Assembly: GCA_964489055.1 (NCBI GenBank)
Contig: CAZAXF010000048.1
Location: 1-22,791 of the forward strand
From: 66-474 sp964489055
GTDB taxonomy: Bacteria > Pseudomonadota > Gammaproteobacteria > Xanthomonadales > Rhodanobacteraceae
Direction: 5' to 3'
DNA: 22,791 bases
The notes under the pieces were generated by a model. It searched no databases. It was not told the origin of the DNA and saw only the letters and a program-made list of their open reading frames with translations. Below, piece by piece: positions 14,968 to 21,562 of the stretch; within the stretch, counting starts at the first letter, position 1; every line of letters begins with the position of its first letter. Made by a program: the position numbers and the translations under genes.

Positions 14968-15999
14968 TCATGCCGGCACGGTCGTTTCCGGTGGCGATGC
15001 AGCCGAACGCTGTTTTCGGTCGCGCAGCCCGCGCAGGCCTTCCTCACGGCTCACCTGCGGCTCGTAGCCGAGCTCGCGGCGGGCCTTGCCGATGTCCAGC
15101 GTCACCTCGACGCCGACCGTCGCGTATTCCTGCAGGCTCACGGGTCCGTGCAGCCGTCCGCCGGTGACGCGGGAAGCAAGCGCACCGGCGTGGGCAAGCC
15201 ATTTCACCGCAAAGCGCGGAACCGAGCGCACCGGCGGCTCGACGCCCTGGGTTTCGAGCATCCGCGAGACGAAGTCCCGGAAGGGCACGGGATCGCCATC
15301 GCTCAGGAAGTACACCTCGCCCGGACGCCCCTTGCGCAGTGCCAGCAGCGCTCCATGGCACAGGTTGTCGATGTGCGTCGTGGAGGTCAGGTACGTGCCT
15401 CCCGCGATCCAGACGAGGCGTCCCGACGCGCACGCGTCCACCAGTTGCTTCAGCGCGGTCGTGTCATCGCGTCCCCACACGAAGCGCGGCCGGATCACGA
15501 CCACGGACATGTCGGGGTCGTTGGCCGCGAGCGCGATCCTTTCCGCTTCCGCCTTGGTCCGCGAATAACCGCCGCCCAGGACATCGGGAATCGGCAGTTC
15601 CTCGGTGGCGTTGCGCAACGGCCGGCCGGCGAGCAGTACCGATTCCGTGCTCAGCTGAAGCGCCCTCGTGATCCGGTGGTGGCGTGCCGTCCGGTACAGG
15701 AGCGACGTGCCGTCGATGTTGGTGCGCCTTTGCGCGGCGCCGTGGGCGGAATGCGAAGTGTCCGCGGCAGCGTGTATCAGGTAGTCCGCTCCGGCAAGCC
15801 CTGCGGACAACGCGTTTTCGTCGAGGATGTCGCCGGCCACGGGCTGCGCGCCGAGGTGCTGGACGATCTGTTCCGACTTTTCACTGCGTGCCAGTGCCCG
15901 GACGTCCGCGCCCTCCCGTTTCAGCATGCGAATCAGGTTCCGGCCCACGTATCCGCTGCCGCCGGTGATGAAAACGGTTTTTCCACTCAGTTGCGTCAT
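14968..15999 (-). CDS. NAD(P)-dependent epimerase/dehydratase, extended SDR (3-beta-HSD-like)
   Basis: 343 residues. Rossmann motif TGGSGYVGRN (12-21), HAAADTSHS cofactor loop, catalytic YSRTK (Tyr145, Lys149) with Ser in LSTESV, and VIRPRFVWG as in 3-beta-hydroxysteroid dehydrogenase/isomerase-like SDRs. It oxidises or reduces a secondary alcohol or sugar-nucleotide; the true substrate (sterol-like, hopanoid, or nucleotide sugar) cannot be read from sequence. GAGG precedes the ATG. No biosynthetic partners lie beside it. It is the last gene of the GC-rich core block before the accessory region. Confidence 0.9.
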   Translation of the reverse strand: MTQLSGKTVFITGGSGYVGRNLIRMLKREGADVRALARSEKSEQIVQHLGAQPVAGDILDENALSAGLAGADYLIHAAADTSHSAHGAAQRRTNIDGTSLLYRTARHHRITRALQLSTESVLLAGRPLRNATEELPIPDVLGGGYSRTKAEAERIALAANDPDMSVVVIRPRFVWGRDDTTALKQLVDACASGRLVWIAGGTYLTSTTHIDNLCHGALLALRKGRPGEVYFLSDGDPVPFRDFVSRMLETQGVEPPVRSVPRFAVKWLAHAGALASRVTGGRLHGPVSLQEYATVGVEVTLDIGKARRELGYEPQVSREEGLRGLRDRKQRSAASPPETTVPA

Positions 16000-16110
16000 T
16001 GGCGACCTCGTGTCTTGTTCCGGACGAGGGTATTGGTGTCACCTTGTCACCTGATCAGGGCTGTTCCTCGGCCAGTTGATGTTGGCATGACACTCACCAG
16101 GTTCGTCATG

Positions 16111-16147
16111 CCGGGGCCATCGCCGATGAAACCGGCGATGGCCCCGG
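16111..16147. repeat. Perfect 15-bp stem-loop repeat
   Basis: CCGGGGCCATCGCCG (16111-16125) and its exact complement (16133-16147) with a 7-base loop; GTCAT/ATGAC flanks extend the symmetry with one mismatch. It sits in the 266-base gene-free interval 16000-16265. It could end transcription from the right (minus-strand genes) or be a dispersed genomic repeat of the GTCATTCCGG kind. Confidence 0.7.
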
Positions 16148-16265
16148 AATGACGGAAGTAGAGAGTGCATCCGCGGAAAGGAAGGGAAGACGGGTTGACC
16201 CGGCCGCAACCAGGCGCAATTTGCCGGCTGGCGCGTTGCGCAGGCTGCGCGCGCCTCGCCCCCCT

Positions 16266-16448
16266 CTAGCGTCGACCGGCCTTGCGCTGTCTTGCAACAG
16301 CAAGCCCGACAACGGCCAAGGCAAGACCGATTGCAAGCAGGGCGAATGGATGTCGGCTTGTACCGGCAATCAAGCCACTTACCCCGCCAAGCACGACAAT
16401 CAGGCCCCCAAGGATGACCAGGCCCTCTCCGATCCTGCGCAATTTCAT
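16266..16448 (-). CDS. Small two-helix membrane protein
   Basis: 60 residues: MKLRRIGEGL, then two membrane helices (about 9-27 and 34-52) and a basic tail (RQRKAGRR). AGGGA lies before the ATG at 16448. It is downstream of the small hydrolase on the same strand and was chosen over a longer frame that runs upstream with a GC-rich, unlike N-terminus. Function unknown. Confidence 0.6.
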   Translation of the reverse strand: MKLRRIGEGLVILGGLIVVLGGVSGLIAGTSRHPFALLAIGLALAVVGLAVARQRKAGRR

Positions 16449-16554
16449 GGCGTTCCCTGATTTCATCGCCTGCGTTGCCCTCGGTGGTCGCCGCCGCCGG
16501 AGCCCGGCGGTTGCACGATCGCGCAGCGGCCGTGGCCCCTGCTGCGCTGAATGG

Positions 16555-17109
16555 TCACGCGACATCATCGCCTCGAATGTCCGATGCCACGCACGCAAGA
16601 TCGTTGCCAAACTGGTGGCCGCCCGTGTCGAACGCCCGGGCAACTGCACGCGGCATCCGTGCGCAGTGGAGTGCAAGATGCTCGAATGGAACGATGCTGT
16701 CGTCGCGGCAATGGTACAGGAACAGCGACGGGATTCCGGACAGCTTGGCGGCCATGTCGGGTGGCAATTTGAGGACATCGAAGTTCCAGTCGTGCTCGTC
16801 CCATGACGGCGCCGCCAGCAGGAACAGACCACCAATCGGTTTCTCAATTCCTTCCTCCGCCAGGAATTTCAACAAGGTCGACCGTCCCGCGGAGTGACCG
16901 ACCAGCAACACATTTCCGGTCATGCGCGCCAGCTCTGATGCAATCGTCTGCTTCCAGCGTTCCACGTCCGGATCGGCTTCATCGGGCATGCGGGGAAAGA
17001 TCACTTCGTGATCGGGTCCAAGCTGTTGCCGCAAGGATTCGGCCAGCGGGGCATCTTCCGCGTGGGCGCCGGCGCCTGCTCCCTGAATGAACAGAATGCG
17101 TGTCGTCAT
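16555..17109 (-). CDS. Small alpha/beta-hydrolase
   Basis: 184 residues. Strand-glycine start MTTRILFIQGAGAGAH, nucleophile motif GHSAG (Ser73), acid in CRDDSIVP (about 136-137) and His165 in GGHQF, a complete triad. The size and lidless layout recall the RBBP9/YdeN-type serine hydrolases. Substrate unknown. It follows a VOC gene and a probable eroded attC site on the same strand, so it may once have been a cassette gene, though its base composition resembles the chromosome. Confidence 0.85.
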   Translation of the reverse strand: MTTRILFIQGAGAGAHAEDAPLAESLRQQLGPDHEVIFPRMPDEADPDVERWKQTIASELARMTGNVLLVGHSAGRSTLLKFLAEEGIEKPIGGLFLLAAPSWDEHDWNFDVLKLPPDMAAKLSGIPSLFLYHCRDDSIVPFEHLALHCARMPRAVARAFDTGGHQFGNDLACVASDIRGDDVA

Positions 17110-17145
17110 TTCCCGCCTATTGCCTGTCGCACGCACACTCCTGCC

Positions 17146-17215
17146 GCGCAACGCCTGACACCGGCGGCGCGGGCGTTGCATCCGCCCGTCGGCCGGTTGG
17201 AACGCAAGTTCGCGC
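17146..17215 (-). repeat. Probable eroded attC site
   Basis: GCGCAACGCCTGACACCGGCGG (first 20 bases diagnostic) closely follows the left half of the attC at 21149-21218, and GCCGGTTGGAACGCAAGTT its right half, but the core sites have changed (GTTGCGC on the minus strand; the other core lost its conserved AAC-flanking pyrimidines). It lies right after the VOC gene, where an attC belongs. Confidence 0.4.
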
Positions 17216-17221
17216 AACGCT

Positions 17222-17572
17222 TCATTGGTGCTGCAGGATGTTGAGAAGCTTGCCGAACGGATCGCGTATGTAGAACCGGCGAACACCCCAGGGCTCGGAG
17301 GCGGGCCCGTACTCGATGGGAATGCCCGCCTCCTCGACCCTGCGCAGCGCGGTTGACAGATCATCGACTTCGATTGACAGGTCGGGAACAGGAGTTCCCG
17401 ACCCGCCCTCGGATGCGACACTGATCTGGACGGTCATCTTTTGCGTGCAGCCGAACGTCTGGATCCACCCGTGATCCATGAGCACGTCGAGGCCCAGCAA
17501 CTTCTGGTAGAAGTCCCTGGCGGCCTCGAAATCCGAACCCTCGATATTCGTGACGATACGGCGAACCTGCAT
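17222..17572 (-). CDS. VOC-superfamily (glyoxalase/bleomycin-resistance-like) protein
   Basis: 116 residues, two beta-alpha-beta-beta-beta modules: VTNIEGSDFEAARDFYQKLLGLDVLMDHGWIQTF and PDLSIEVDDLSTALRRVEEAGIPIEYGP...RRFYIRDPFGKLLNILQHQ. The family binds metals and small electrophiles; the C-terminal metal Glu position is occupied by Asn in LLNIL, and the first His is missing (IVTNIEG), so it may be a binding protein rather than an enzyme. GGAGG precedes the ATG. It lies 87 bases after the fosA-like gene, same strand, and before a probable degenerate attC. Confidence 0.85.
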   Translation of the reverse strand: MQVRRIVTNIEGSDFEAARDFYQKLLGLDVLMDHGWIQTFGCTQKMTVQISVASEGGSGTPVPDLSIEVDDLSTALRRVEEAGIPIEYGPASEPWGVRRFYIRDPFGKLLNILQHQ

Positions 17573-17659
17573 GATCCCTCCGATGTCTGGCGGCGTTCCG
17601 GCACCAGGGCGAGCCGCAAAGCTTGCCGGCGCCGGCTCTGGTTCCTTCCCGGACGAAGT

Positions 17660-18070
17660 TCAAACGTATAGTTCCAGTCCGTCGTATGGCTGTTGCCTGA
17701 GCGAGGCCAGGCGGCTTTCGAGATCGCCCGCGTGGAGTTCCAGCTTGTGGCCATCGGGATCGAGGAAGTACAGCGACGCCCCCTCGCTCTCGTCCTCCTT
17801 CCAGAGCGACGCGCCCCGCGACCGTATGGCTTGCGCACACTCGGCAAAGGCCTTCGCCGACACCGAGAATGCGACGTGCGTGTACTCGGGCGCCGGCCCG
17901 CGACGCGTCGCGGGGTCAACGGAAAGGCAGAGCCAATGTTCCCCGGCCACCAGATACGCACCCCGCGCCCACCTGGCAACCGGCTTCAAACCAACCGCCT
18001 CGGTGTAGAACGCGAACGAGCGCTCAAGATCGCTGACGGACAACGTGACGTGATTGATGCCGGTGATCAT
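17660..18070 (-). CDS. fosA: FosA-like fosfomycin thiol transferase
   Basis: 136-residue VOC-fold protein that in its family opens the fosfomycin epoxide with glutathione, using Mn2+ and K+. It begins MITGINHVTLSVSDLERSFAFY and keeps the metal ligands: His in INHVTL, His in YTHVAF, and Glu in HKLELHAGDL. Other FosA elements are kept: ARWARGAYL, WLCLS, WKEDESEG and YFLDPDGHKLE, and the late Arg in LESRL. The length is normal. The ATG at 18070 matches the family start; an ATG at 18085 is an alternative, and neither has a strong ribosome site. It lies just outside the recognisable cassette array, on the same strand as the cassettes. Resistance activity is inferred from family. Confidence 0.88.
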   Translation of the reverse strand: MITGINHVTLSVSDLERSFAFYTEAVGLKPVARWARGAYLVAGEHWLCLSVDPATRRGPAPEYTHVAFSVSAKAFAECAQAIRSRGASLWKEDESEGASLYFLDPDGHKLELHAGDLESRLASLRQQPYDGLELYV

Positions 18071-18109
18071 TTCCGAAACCATCATGCTTGATCCGCGCAG
18101 CGCCTGGGT

Positions 18110-18274
18110 TCAGGGGCGCGAACCCGCATGGCGGGTGAGCGTCGGGCTGACCGAACAGCTGGCCGTTGGTCTTCGAGCATGCGGATATGCCCGTTGCGAC
18201 ACGTGCCCCGCAACGTTGCCGCACAGGATACACATGAACTTCGCTTCAACCAACAGCGTGACTTCGTCTTTCAT
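18110..18274 (-). pseudogene. Possible remnant of a cassette gene
   Basis: A 54-residue frame starting MKDEVTLLVEAKFMCILCGN at 18274, immediately after the degenerate attC at 18280-18349. The first 30 residues look protein-like, with a CxxC pair; the rest is low-complexity Arg/Ser and lacks a second Cys pair. It may be the start of a decayed zinc-binding protein or chance. Confidence 0.25.
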
Positions 18275-18279
18275 CCGGG

Positions 18280-18349
18280 TGACGCTCAAGCTCAGCCGAC
18301 GGCAGCCCGCGCCAGCGGGTTGTCGGTCGGCTGCAGCGATTTGTTGGGC
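18280..18349 (-). repeat. attC site with degenerate distal core
   Basis: Follows the RibD-like gene. GTTGGGC core at 18343-18349, inner boxes CTCAGCCGAC and GTCGGTCGGCTGCAGCGATT as in the next site, but the other core reads GACGCTCAAG instead of CCCAACGCTTGAG, so the R' recombination site is damaged. This marks the eroded far end of the array. Confidence 0.8.
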
Positions 18350-18383
18350 AGCTGTATTACACGCTGACACACCCCAGTCTGTT

Positions 18384-18974
18384 TCACGCTAATGCATACG
18401 TGAGATGCGTTGCATTCCCCGATACGCGTACCAATACTTGGCGCAGCGAAAGCGGCTCACCATCCTCAAACAGCGGTGTGCCAGAGCCGAGTATTATCGG
18501 TACCAAATGCACACGAAGTTCCTCAGCCAACCTCGCCGCAATAGCCTGCCGGATGAGATTGCCCCCACCCATGATCACTACGTCCTTCCCACAGGCGGCA
18601 TGGCGGGCAGCTTCAATCGCAGCCCCGATTCCGGCGGTGATGAAAGTGAAACGTGTCCGCAGACGCACGGTTTCGGGCACTTCATGAGTTACCACGAAGG
18701 CGGGCGGGCTCGCGGCGAGTTGAGCACCATAGCCAAGATCATCCGACCACCCGTTAGGCCCATCAACGAAGTCAAACAGCCGCCTCCCCATAATGATTGC
18801 ACCAGTCGAGGCGGTTGCTGAACGCAGAACATCGGCGTCAACTTCATCGCTCGTATCAAACGCCCAAGTGTGTAATGGACCTCCTCCGAGACCAAGTCCG
18901 TGATCGAGATCCGGTTTCGGGCCGGTTATGAATCCGTCTAGCGACATGGAAATGTCAGCAATCACCTTCGACAT
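18384..18974 (-). CDS. RibD C-terminal/dihydrofolate-reductase-like family protein
   Basis: 196 residues. Starts MSKVIADISMSLDGFITGP, the family signature, then IIMGRRLFDFVDGP, FVVTHEVPE, DVVIMGGGNLIRQAI and ELRVHLVPIILGSGTPLFE, a complete NADPH-binding reductase fold. These proteins are related to the reductase domain of riboflavin enzyme RibD and to DHFR; the substrate of stand-alone members is usually unknown. It is a cassette gene between attC sites 18280-18349 and 19019-19090; AGGA lies upstream of the ATG. No evidence that it gives trimethoprim resistance. Confidence 0.9.
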   Translation of the reverse strand: MSKVIADISMSLDGFITGPKPDLDHGLGLGGGPLHTWAFDTSDEVDADVLRSATASTGAIIMGRRLFDFVDGPNGWSDDLGYGAQLAASPPAFVVTHEVPETVRLRTRFTFITAGIGAAIEAARHAACGKDVVIMGGGNLIRQAIAARLAEELRVHLVPIILGSGTPLFEDGEPLSLRQVLVRVSGNATHLTYALA

Positions 18975-19018
18975 GGCCAGATCCTATGTAACGCTGCCTG
19001 CTTCGTGTTCTGTCTGTC

Positions 19019-19090
19019 GCCCAACGCTTGAGCTCAGCCGCCGGCAGCCCGCGTAGCGGGGTGACGGTCGGCTGCAGCGATTTGTTGGGC
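19019..19090 (-). repeat. attC site (72 bp)
   Basis: Cores GCCCAAC (19019-19025) and GTTGGGC (19084-19090); arms GAGCTCAGCCGCCGG and GACGGTCGGCTGCAGC around a GCCCGCGTAGCGGGGT hairpin. It ends the cassette holding the VOC gene at 19109-19492 and is nearly identical in its inner part to 18280-18349. Confidence 0.92.
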
Positions 19091-19108
19091 GGCGGTACGC
19101 CGTGTGGG

Positions 19109-19492
19109 CTACAACTCACGACAAACTGCCTCGATGTTATTGCCATCCGGGTCCAGTACGAAAGCTGCGTAGTAGCCGGGCGGATAGCCTTGGCTTGTAT
19201 CTCGAAGCCTCGGAGGCCCATTGTCTTTGCCACCGGCATCAAGCGCTGCCGAGTAGAATGAATTAACTGCTTCGCGGCTTTGTGCAGTGAACGCCGTGTG
19301 ATTTTTGGTGCTGTCAGGGTGAAAGCGGTCGATCCAGAAAACCGGGTACTCAACACCGTAACCTACCGCATCCTCGCCGGTAGCTTGTGGGAGCTGCATG
19401 ACTCTGCGTAGGCCGAGCGCCCCGAGAGCAGCATCGTAGAAGGTGGCGGAGCGATTGACATCAGACACCCCGATTCCAGTGTGATCAATCAT
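19109..19492 (-). CDS. VOC-superfamily protein (glyoxalase-like), cassette gene
   Basis: 127 residues with a typical VOC start MIDHTGIGVSDVNRSATFYDAAL and end YYAAFVLDPDGNNIEAVCREL, including His3 and the late Glu as metal-ligand candidates; a middle His is in KNHTAFTA. It resembles the YcgP/lactoylglutathione-lyase-like subgroup, often small-molecule resistance or detoxification proteins. GGGGAG lies before the ATG at 19492. It shares one cassette with the GFA gene upstream: only a lone core site lies in the 39 bases between them. Confidence 0.88.
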   Translation of the reverse strand: MIDHTGIGVSDVNRSATFYDAALGALGLRRVMQLPQATGEDAVGYGVEYPVFWIDRFHPDSTKNHTAFTAQSREAVNSFYSAALDAGGKDNGPPRLRDTSQGYPPGYYAAFVLDPDGNNIEAVCREL

Positions 19493-19511
19493 GCCGATAC
19501 TCCCCTATGCC

Positions 19512-19531
19512 GCCCAACTTAAATTCTCGGC
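19512..19531 (-). repeat. Lone attC core between GFA and VOC genes
   Basis: GCCCAAC (19512-19518), which is GTTGGGC on the minus strand, sits at the place expected for the R' site of a GFA-cassette attC, but the rest of the palindrome is missing; only about a dozen bases separate it from the GFA stop. Probably a deleted attC that locked two genes into one unit. Confidence 0.55.
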
Positions 19532-19927
19532 CTACGCCATATGTTCGATGTCTGACGGCATGGACACCCATGAATGCATCCGCTCTTCGTAGACGGAAAT
19601 TTTGGGACTTGGGAACTGCGGGTCGGCGAATGCGCCGACGGGAATGGCGACAGTACCCTCCATTGCATCCGACGTGTAGTACACGGTGGATCCGCAAGCG
19701 GGGCAGAAATGGAACGTGGCTTTAGACCCTTCGTCTCCTACTCGAACGTACTCGTTGCCCTTTCCGCTGATCGTGACCGACGCCGACGGGAACCGCGCCA
19801 CCACCCCAAAGACGCTCCCGGTTCGTTGCTGGCAGGCGAGGCAGTGACAGACGCTTACCCGGAAGGGATCAGCCGTCACGTGTGCCTGGAGCTCGCCACA
19901 ACTGCAAGAGGCGGTGCGGCTGTTCAT
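19532..19927 (-). CDS. GFA-family (glutathione-dependent formaldehyde-activating-like) protein
   Basis: 131 residues. Zinc ligand sets CSCGELQ, CHCLACQ and CPACGSTVYY are all present, with RTGSVFGVVARFP between, so the fold is complete. The family name enzyme (Gfa) accelerates S-hydroxymethylglutathione formation, but most short members are uncharacterised zinc proteins. GGGAG precedes the ATG at 19927. It is the first gene of a two-gene cassette with the VOC protein; upstream lies attC 19964-20022. GFA genes are common integron cargo. Confidence 0.9.
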   Translation of the reverse strand: MNSRTASCSCGELQAHVTADPFRVSVCHCLACQQRTGSVFGVVARFPSASVTISGKGNEYVRVGDEGSKATFHFCPACGSTVYYTSDAMEGTVAIPVGAFADPQFPSPKISVYEERMHSWVSMPSDIEHMA

Positions 19928-19963
19928 AGATAGCTCCCGGTTTCTAGGAATGTGGATTGCGGC

Positions 19964-20022
19964 GCCCAACGCTTGAGTTAAGCGGCCGCTGTCAAGCGGT
20001 CCGCTTGGACGATTTGTTGGAC
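19964..20022 (-). repeat. attC site (59 bp)
   Basis: Cores GCCCAAC (19964-19970) and GTTGGAC (20016-20022); arms TTAAGCGGCCGC and GCGGTCCGCTTGG with a short TGTCAA end loop. Belongs to the cassette 19970-20348. Confidence 0.92.
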
Positions 20023-20348
20023 GGCAATACCGTCACCGCACCTCGAACCAACATACTGCGACCTCCGGCACCGGACAACTGCTGAACACGTGATTGGCCT
20101 GCACCGCTGACCCGCGCCGCCGGCGACAGACGCAACGCTGGCGCAAGCCGCGCGCAAGTTACGAGAAAGTTGCTTGCGCCCGAAACCCGGTTGCAGGCCA
20201 GACGCACGCCCGACCGAAGCCCCTGGCACTCATGCGAAGCGCAAGCCACAAGGCTTGCCGAAAACCCTGCTGGCCAACCCACTGGCGCGAAACAACATGA
20301 CGACACAGGCGAGAAACAAGACCGACCGAAGCTGTTATTGCCGCCCAA
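19992..20348 (-). CDS. Cassette frame of doubtful coding status
   Basis: The 379-base cassette 19970-20348 has no convincing gene. The longest frame (118 residues) starts at a TTG that is itself the first bases of the recombination site and ends inside its attC with the attC-encoded tail SNKSSKRTA. It is rich in Ser, Ala, Cys and Arg, matches no family I know and has no ribosome site. The cassette may be non-coding, carry a promoter or small RNA, or hold a decayed gene. Confidence 0.2.
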   Translation of the reverse strand: MGGNNSFGRSCFSPVSSCCFAPVGWPAGFSASLVACASHECQGLRSGVRLACNRVSGASNFLVTCARLAPALRLSPAARVSGAGQSRVQQLSGAGGRSMLVRGAVTVLPSNKSSKRTA

Positions 20349-20400
20349 CGCCGGAAATCAGCGGCGCGGGTACCGCGTCCGCTGCATTGACTTGTTAGGT
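20343..20400 (-). repeat. attC site (58 bp)
   Basis: Cores GCCCAAC (20343-20349) and GTTAGGT (20394-20400); arms ATCAGCGGCGCGG and CCGCGTCCGCTGCATTGA. It follows the abortive-infection gene, whose stop TAA (20395-20397) lies inside the core. Confidence 0.9.
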
Positions 20401-21138
20401 TGTTGTTTCACTTCGCGCCTCCCACGTTGCTAAAAGATAGGTGGCGAGTGCGCCAGCCAAGTTTACCGCTAGTTCCGCGTGGCGTGGCGCTGGCTTGGTG
20501 CCAATTTTACCTTTGCCGTGAGCGTCACTGAGGCGGTTACGCAACGAACCAAGCCCCTCGACTACTGACGTGCACCCACCCAGAATTTGCTTGAATACTT
20601 GGGCCGTATGTTGTGAGGGCGCAAGATTGAGCAGCTCGGCAGTTTGCTTGTAGAGCTTTGGAAGTTCAGCGCCATCGGCATACGCAGCACTGGCTTCATC
20701 GAGGATATGTTTACACACTGATTCGATGAGTGTACGTGCTGAAGTAATAGCCCCCTCGGGGTCGGTGGAACGACGATCTAGCGCCTTTGACCAAGCCGCC
20801 TGGACGTACGCTGCGTCAAACCGTTCCAAAGCAGCGGATACGGTACCATCAGACGGTGCGATGGTGCCGCGCTCCAATGCCTCCAGTAGCGGGTTGAACT
20901 CGCCCCAGATGAAATCTCGACGCTCCGCGTAGTGCCCGAATTTGTACTTAATGAATTGCCAGAACTGGGATAAGTTTCGATTTGTTCTTACGAATTGTGG
21001 AACAAGGTCATCAAGTGCGGAATTAGCCATAACGGCATGGCGCAACCGAGCATACTCCGCTTCATCCTCGCTGCCACCGGTGGCTTGTGAAATGAGCAAG
21101 TTTTGCAGTGTTTCAGCTTGTTCGTATAGTTCATTCAC
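20395..21138 (-). CDS. Abortive-infection family protein (Abi_C/HEPN domain), cassette gene
   Basis: 247 residues. The N-terminal half (about 30-95) has LVPQFVRTNRNLSQFWQFIKYKF and YAERRDFIWGEFNPLLEALE, a block that regularly precedes the Abi_C domain. Residues about 125-240 are the Abi_C (abortive infection C-terminal) domain: GAITSARTLIESVCKHIL, ELPKLYKQTAELL, GLGSLRNRLSDAHGKG and RHAELAVNLAGALATYLL. RNRLSDAH (R200...H207) fits the HEPN ribonuclease motif R-x6-H. Such proteins are predicted to cut cellular RNA when phage infection is sensed, arresting growth. GTG start at 21138 (no ATG in frame nearby), weak ribosome site, only 16 bases after the cassette junction; stop in the attC core. 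No antitoxin partner is seen in the same cassette. Confidence 0.88.
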   Translation of the reverse strand: MNELYEQAETLQNLLISQATGGSEDEAEYARLRHAVMANSALDDLVPQFVRTNRNLSQFWQFIKYKFGHYAERRDFIWGEFNPLLEALERGTIAPSDGTVSAALERFDAAYVQAAWSKALDRRSTDPEGAITSARTLIESVCKHILDEASAAYADGAELPKLYKQTAELLNLAPSQHTAQVFKQILGGCTSVVEGLGSLRNRLSDAHGKGKIGTKPAPRHAELAVNLAGALATYLLATWEARSETTT

Positions 21139-21148
21139 TTAATAAACA

Positions 21149-21218
21149 ACCTAACGCCTGAGGTAACCGGCGGAAACCCGCGTAGCGGGTTTGCGTCCGG
21201 TTGACCGAGATGTTAGGC
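21149..21218 (-). repeat. attC site (70 bp)
   Basis: Cores ACCTAAC (21149-21155) and GTTAGGC (21212-21218); arms GAGGTAACCGGCGG and GTCCGGTTGACC, with an AACCCGCGTAGCGGGTT terminal hairpin. Ends the cassette of the CxxC protein. Confidence 0.93.
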
Positions 21219-21227
21219 GCAAGACGC

Positions 21228-21491
21228 TCACGGCAGCAACCTAAGCTGAAAGCGCTCGCACATGTCCGCGAAGCACTGCGGGCACACCCACCGATAAAGA
21301 TCTTGTGTGGCGTAGCCCTCATGCAACGCTTCTGGGACCTCCGAGCCTGCCAGCTTTGTACCACAGAATTCGCAGTGATCGTGATCCCAGTGCGGATCCA
21401 GTGTGGCCCAGGGTCTGAGCTTGAACGCTGCCCCCAACAAGTAGTGCTCTTGCCCTTGTAGCCGCCAGTCGTCGTCGGAAACAGAACTCAT
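21228..21491 (-). CDS. Small protein with two CxxC knuckles, cassette gene
   Basis: 87 residues. DDDWRLQGQEHYLLGAAF, then WDHDHCEFCGTK (C40, C43) and LHEGYATQDLYRWVCPQC (C70, C73) followed by a terminal FADMCERFQ. The two CxxC pairs would form one zinc site. I recognise this as a widespread uncharacterised family (WDHDHCEFC signature) found in scattered bacteria; no function is established that I know of. The ATG at 21491 is chosen because the family begins near DWRL; there is no clear ribosome site, being ten bases from the attC core. Stop lies ten bases before its attC. Confidence 0.75.
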   Translation of the reverse strand: MSSVSDDDWRLQGQEHYLLGAAFKLRPWATLDPHWDHDHCEFCGTKLAGSEVPEALHEGYATQDLYRWVCPQCFADMCERFQLRLLP

Positions 21492-21500
21492 GTTGCTAGC

Positions 21501-21562
21501 GCCTAACGCCTGAGTTAAGCGGCCGCGGCTTTTTCGCGGTCCGCTTGGACGAACTGTTATGT
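21501..21562 (-). repeat. attC site (62 bp)
   Basis: Cores GCCTAAC (21501-21507) and GTTATGT (21556-21562); arms TTAAGCGGCCGCG and CGCGGTCCGCTTGG, loop GCTTTTT. It ends the DUF2726 cassette and contains that gene's stop codon. Confidence 0.93.

Noticed and set aside
16111..16147. Additional attC site
   Set aside because: Perfect symmetry and no RYYYAAC/GTTRRRY cores or attC inner boxes; it is a genomic stem-loop repeat.
17573..17659. attC between fosA-like and VOC genes
   Set aside because: Some imperfect complementarity, but neither core site is present.
18384..18974. Trimethoprim-resistance dfr cassette
   Set aside because: The protein belongs to the RibD C-terminal branch, not to DfrA/DfrB; no basis to claim drug resistance.
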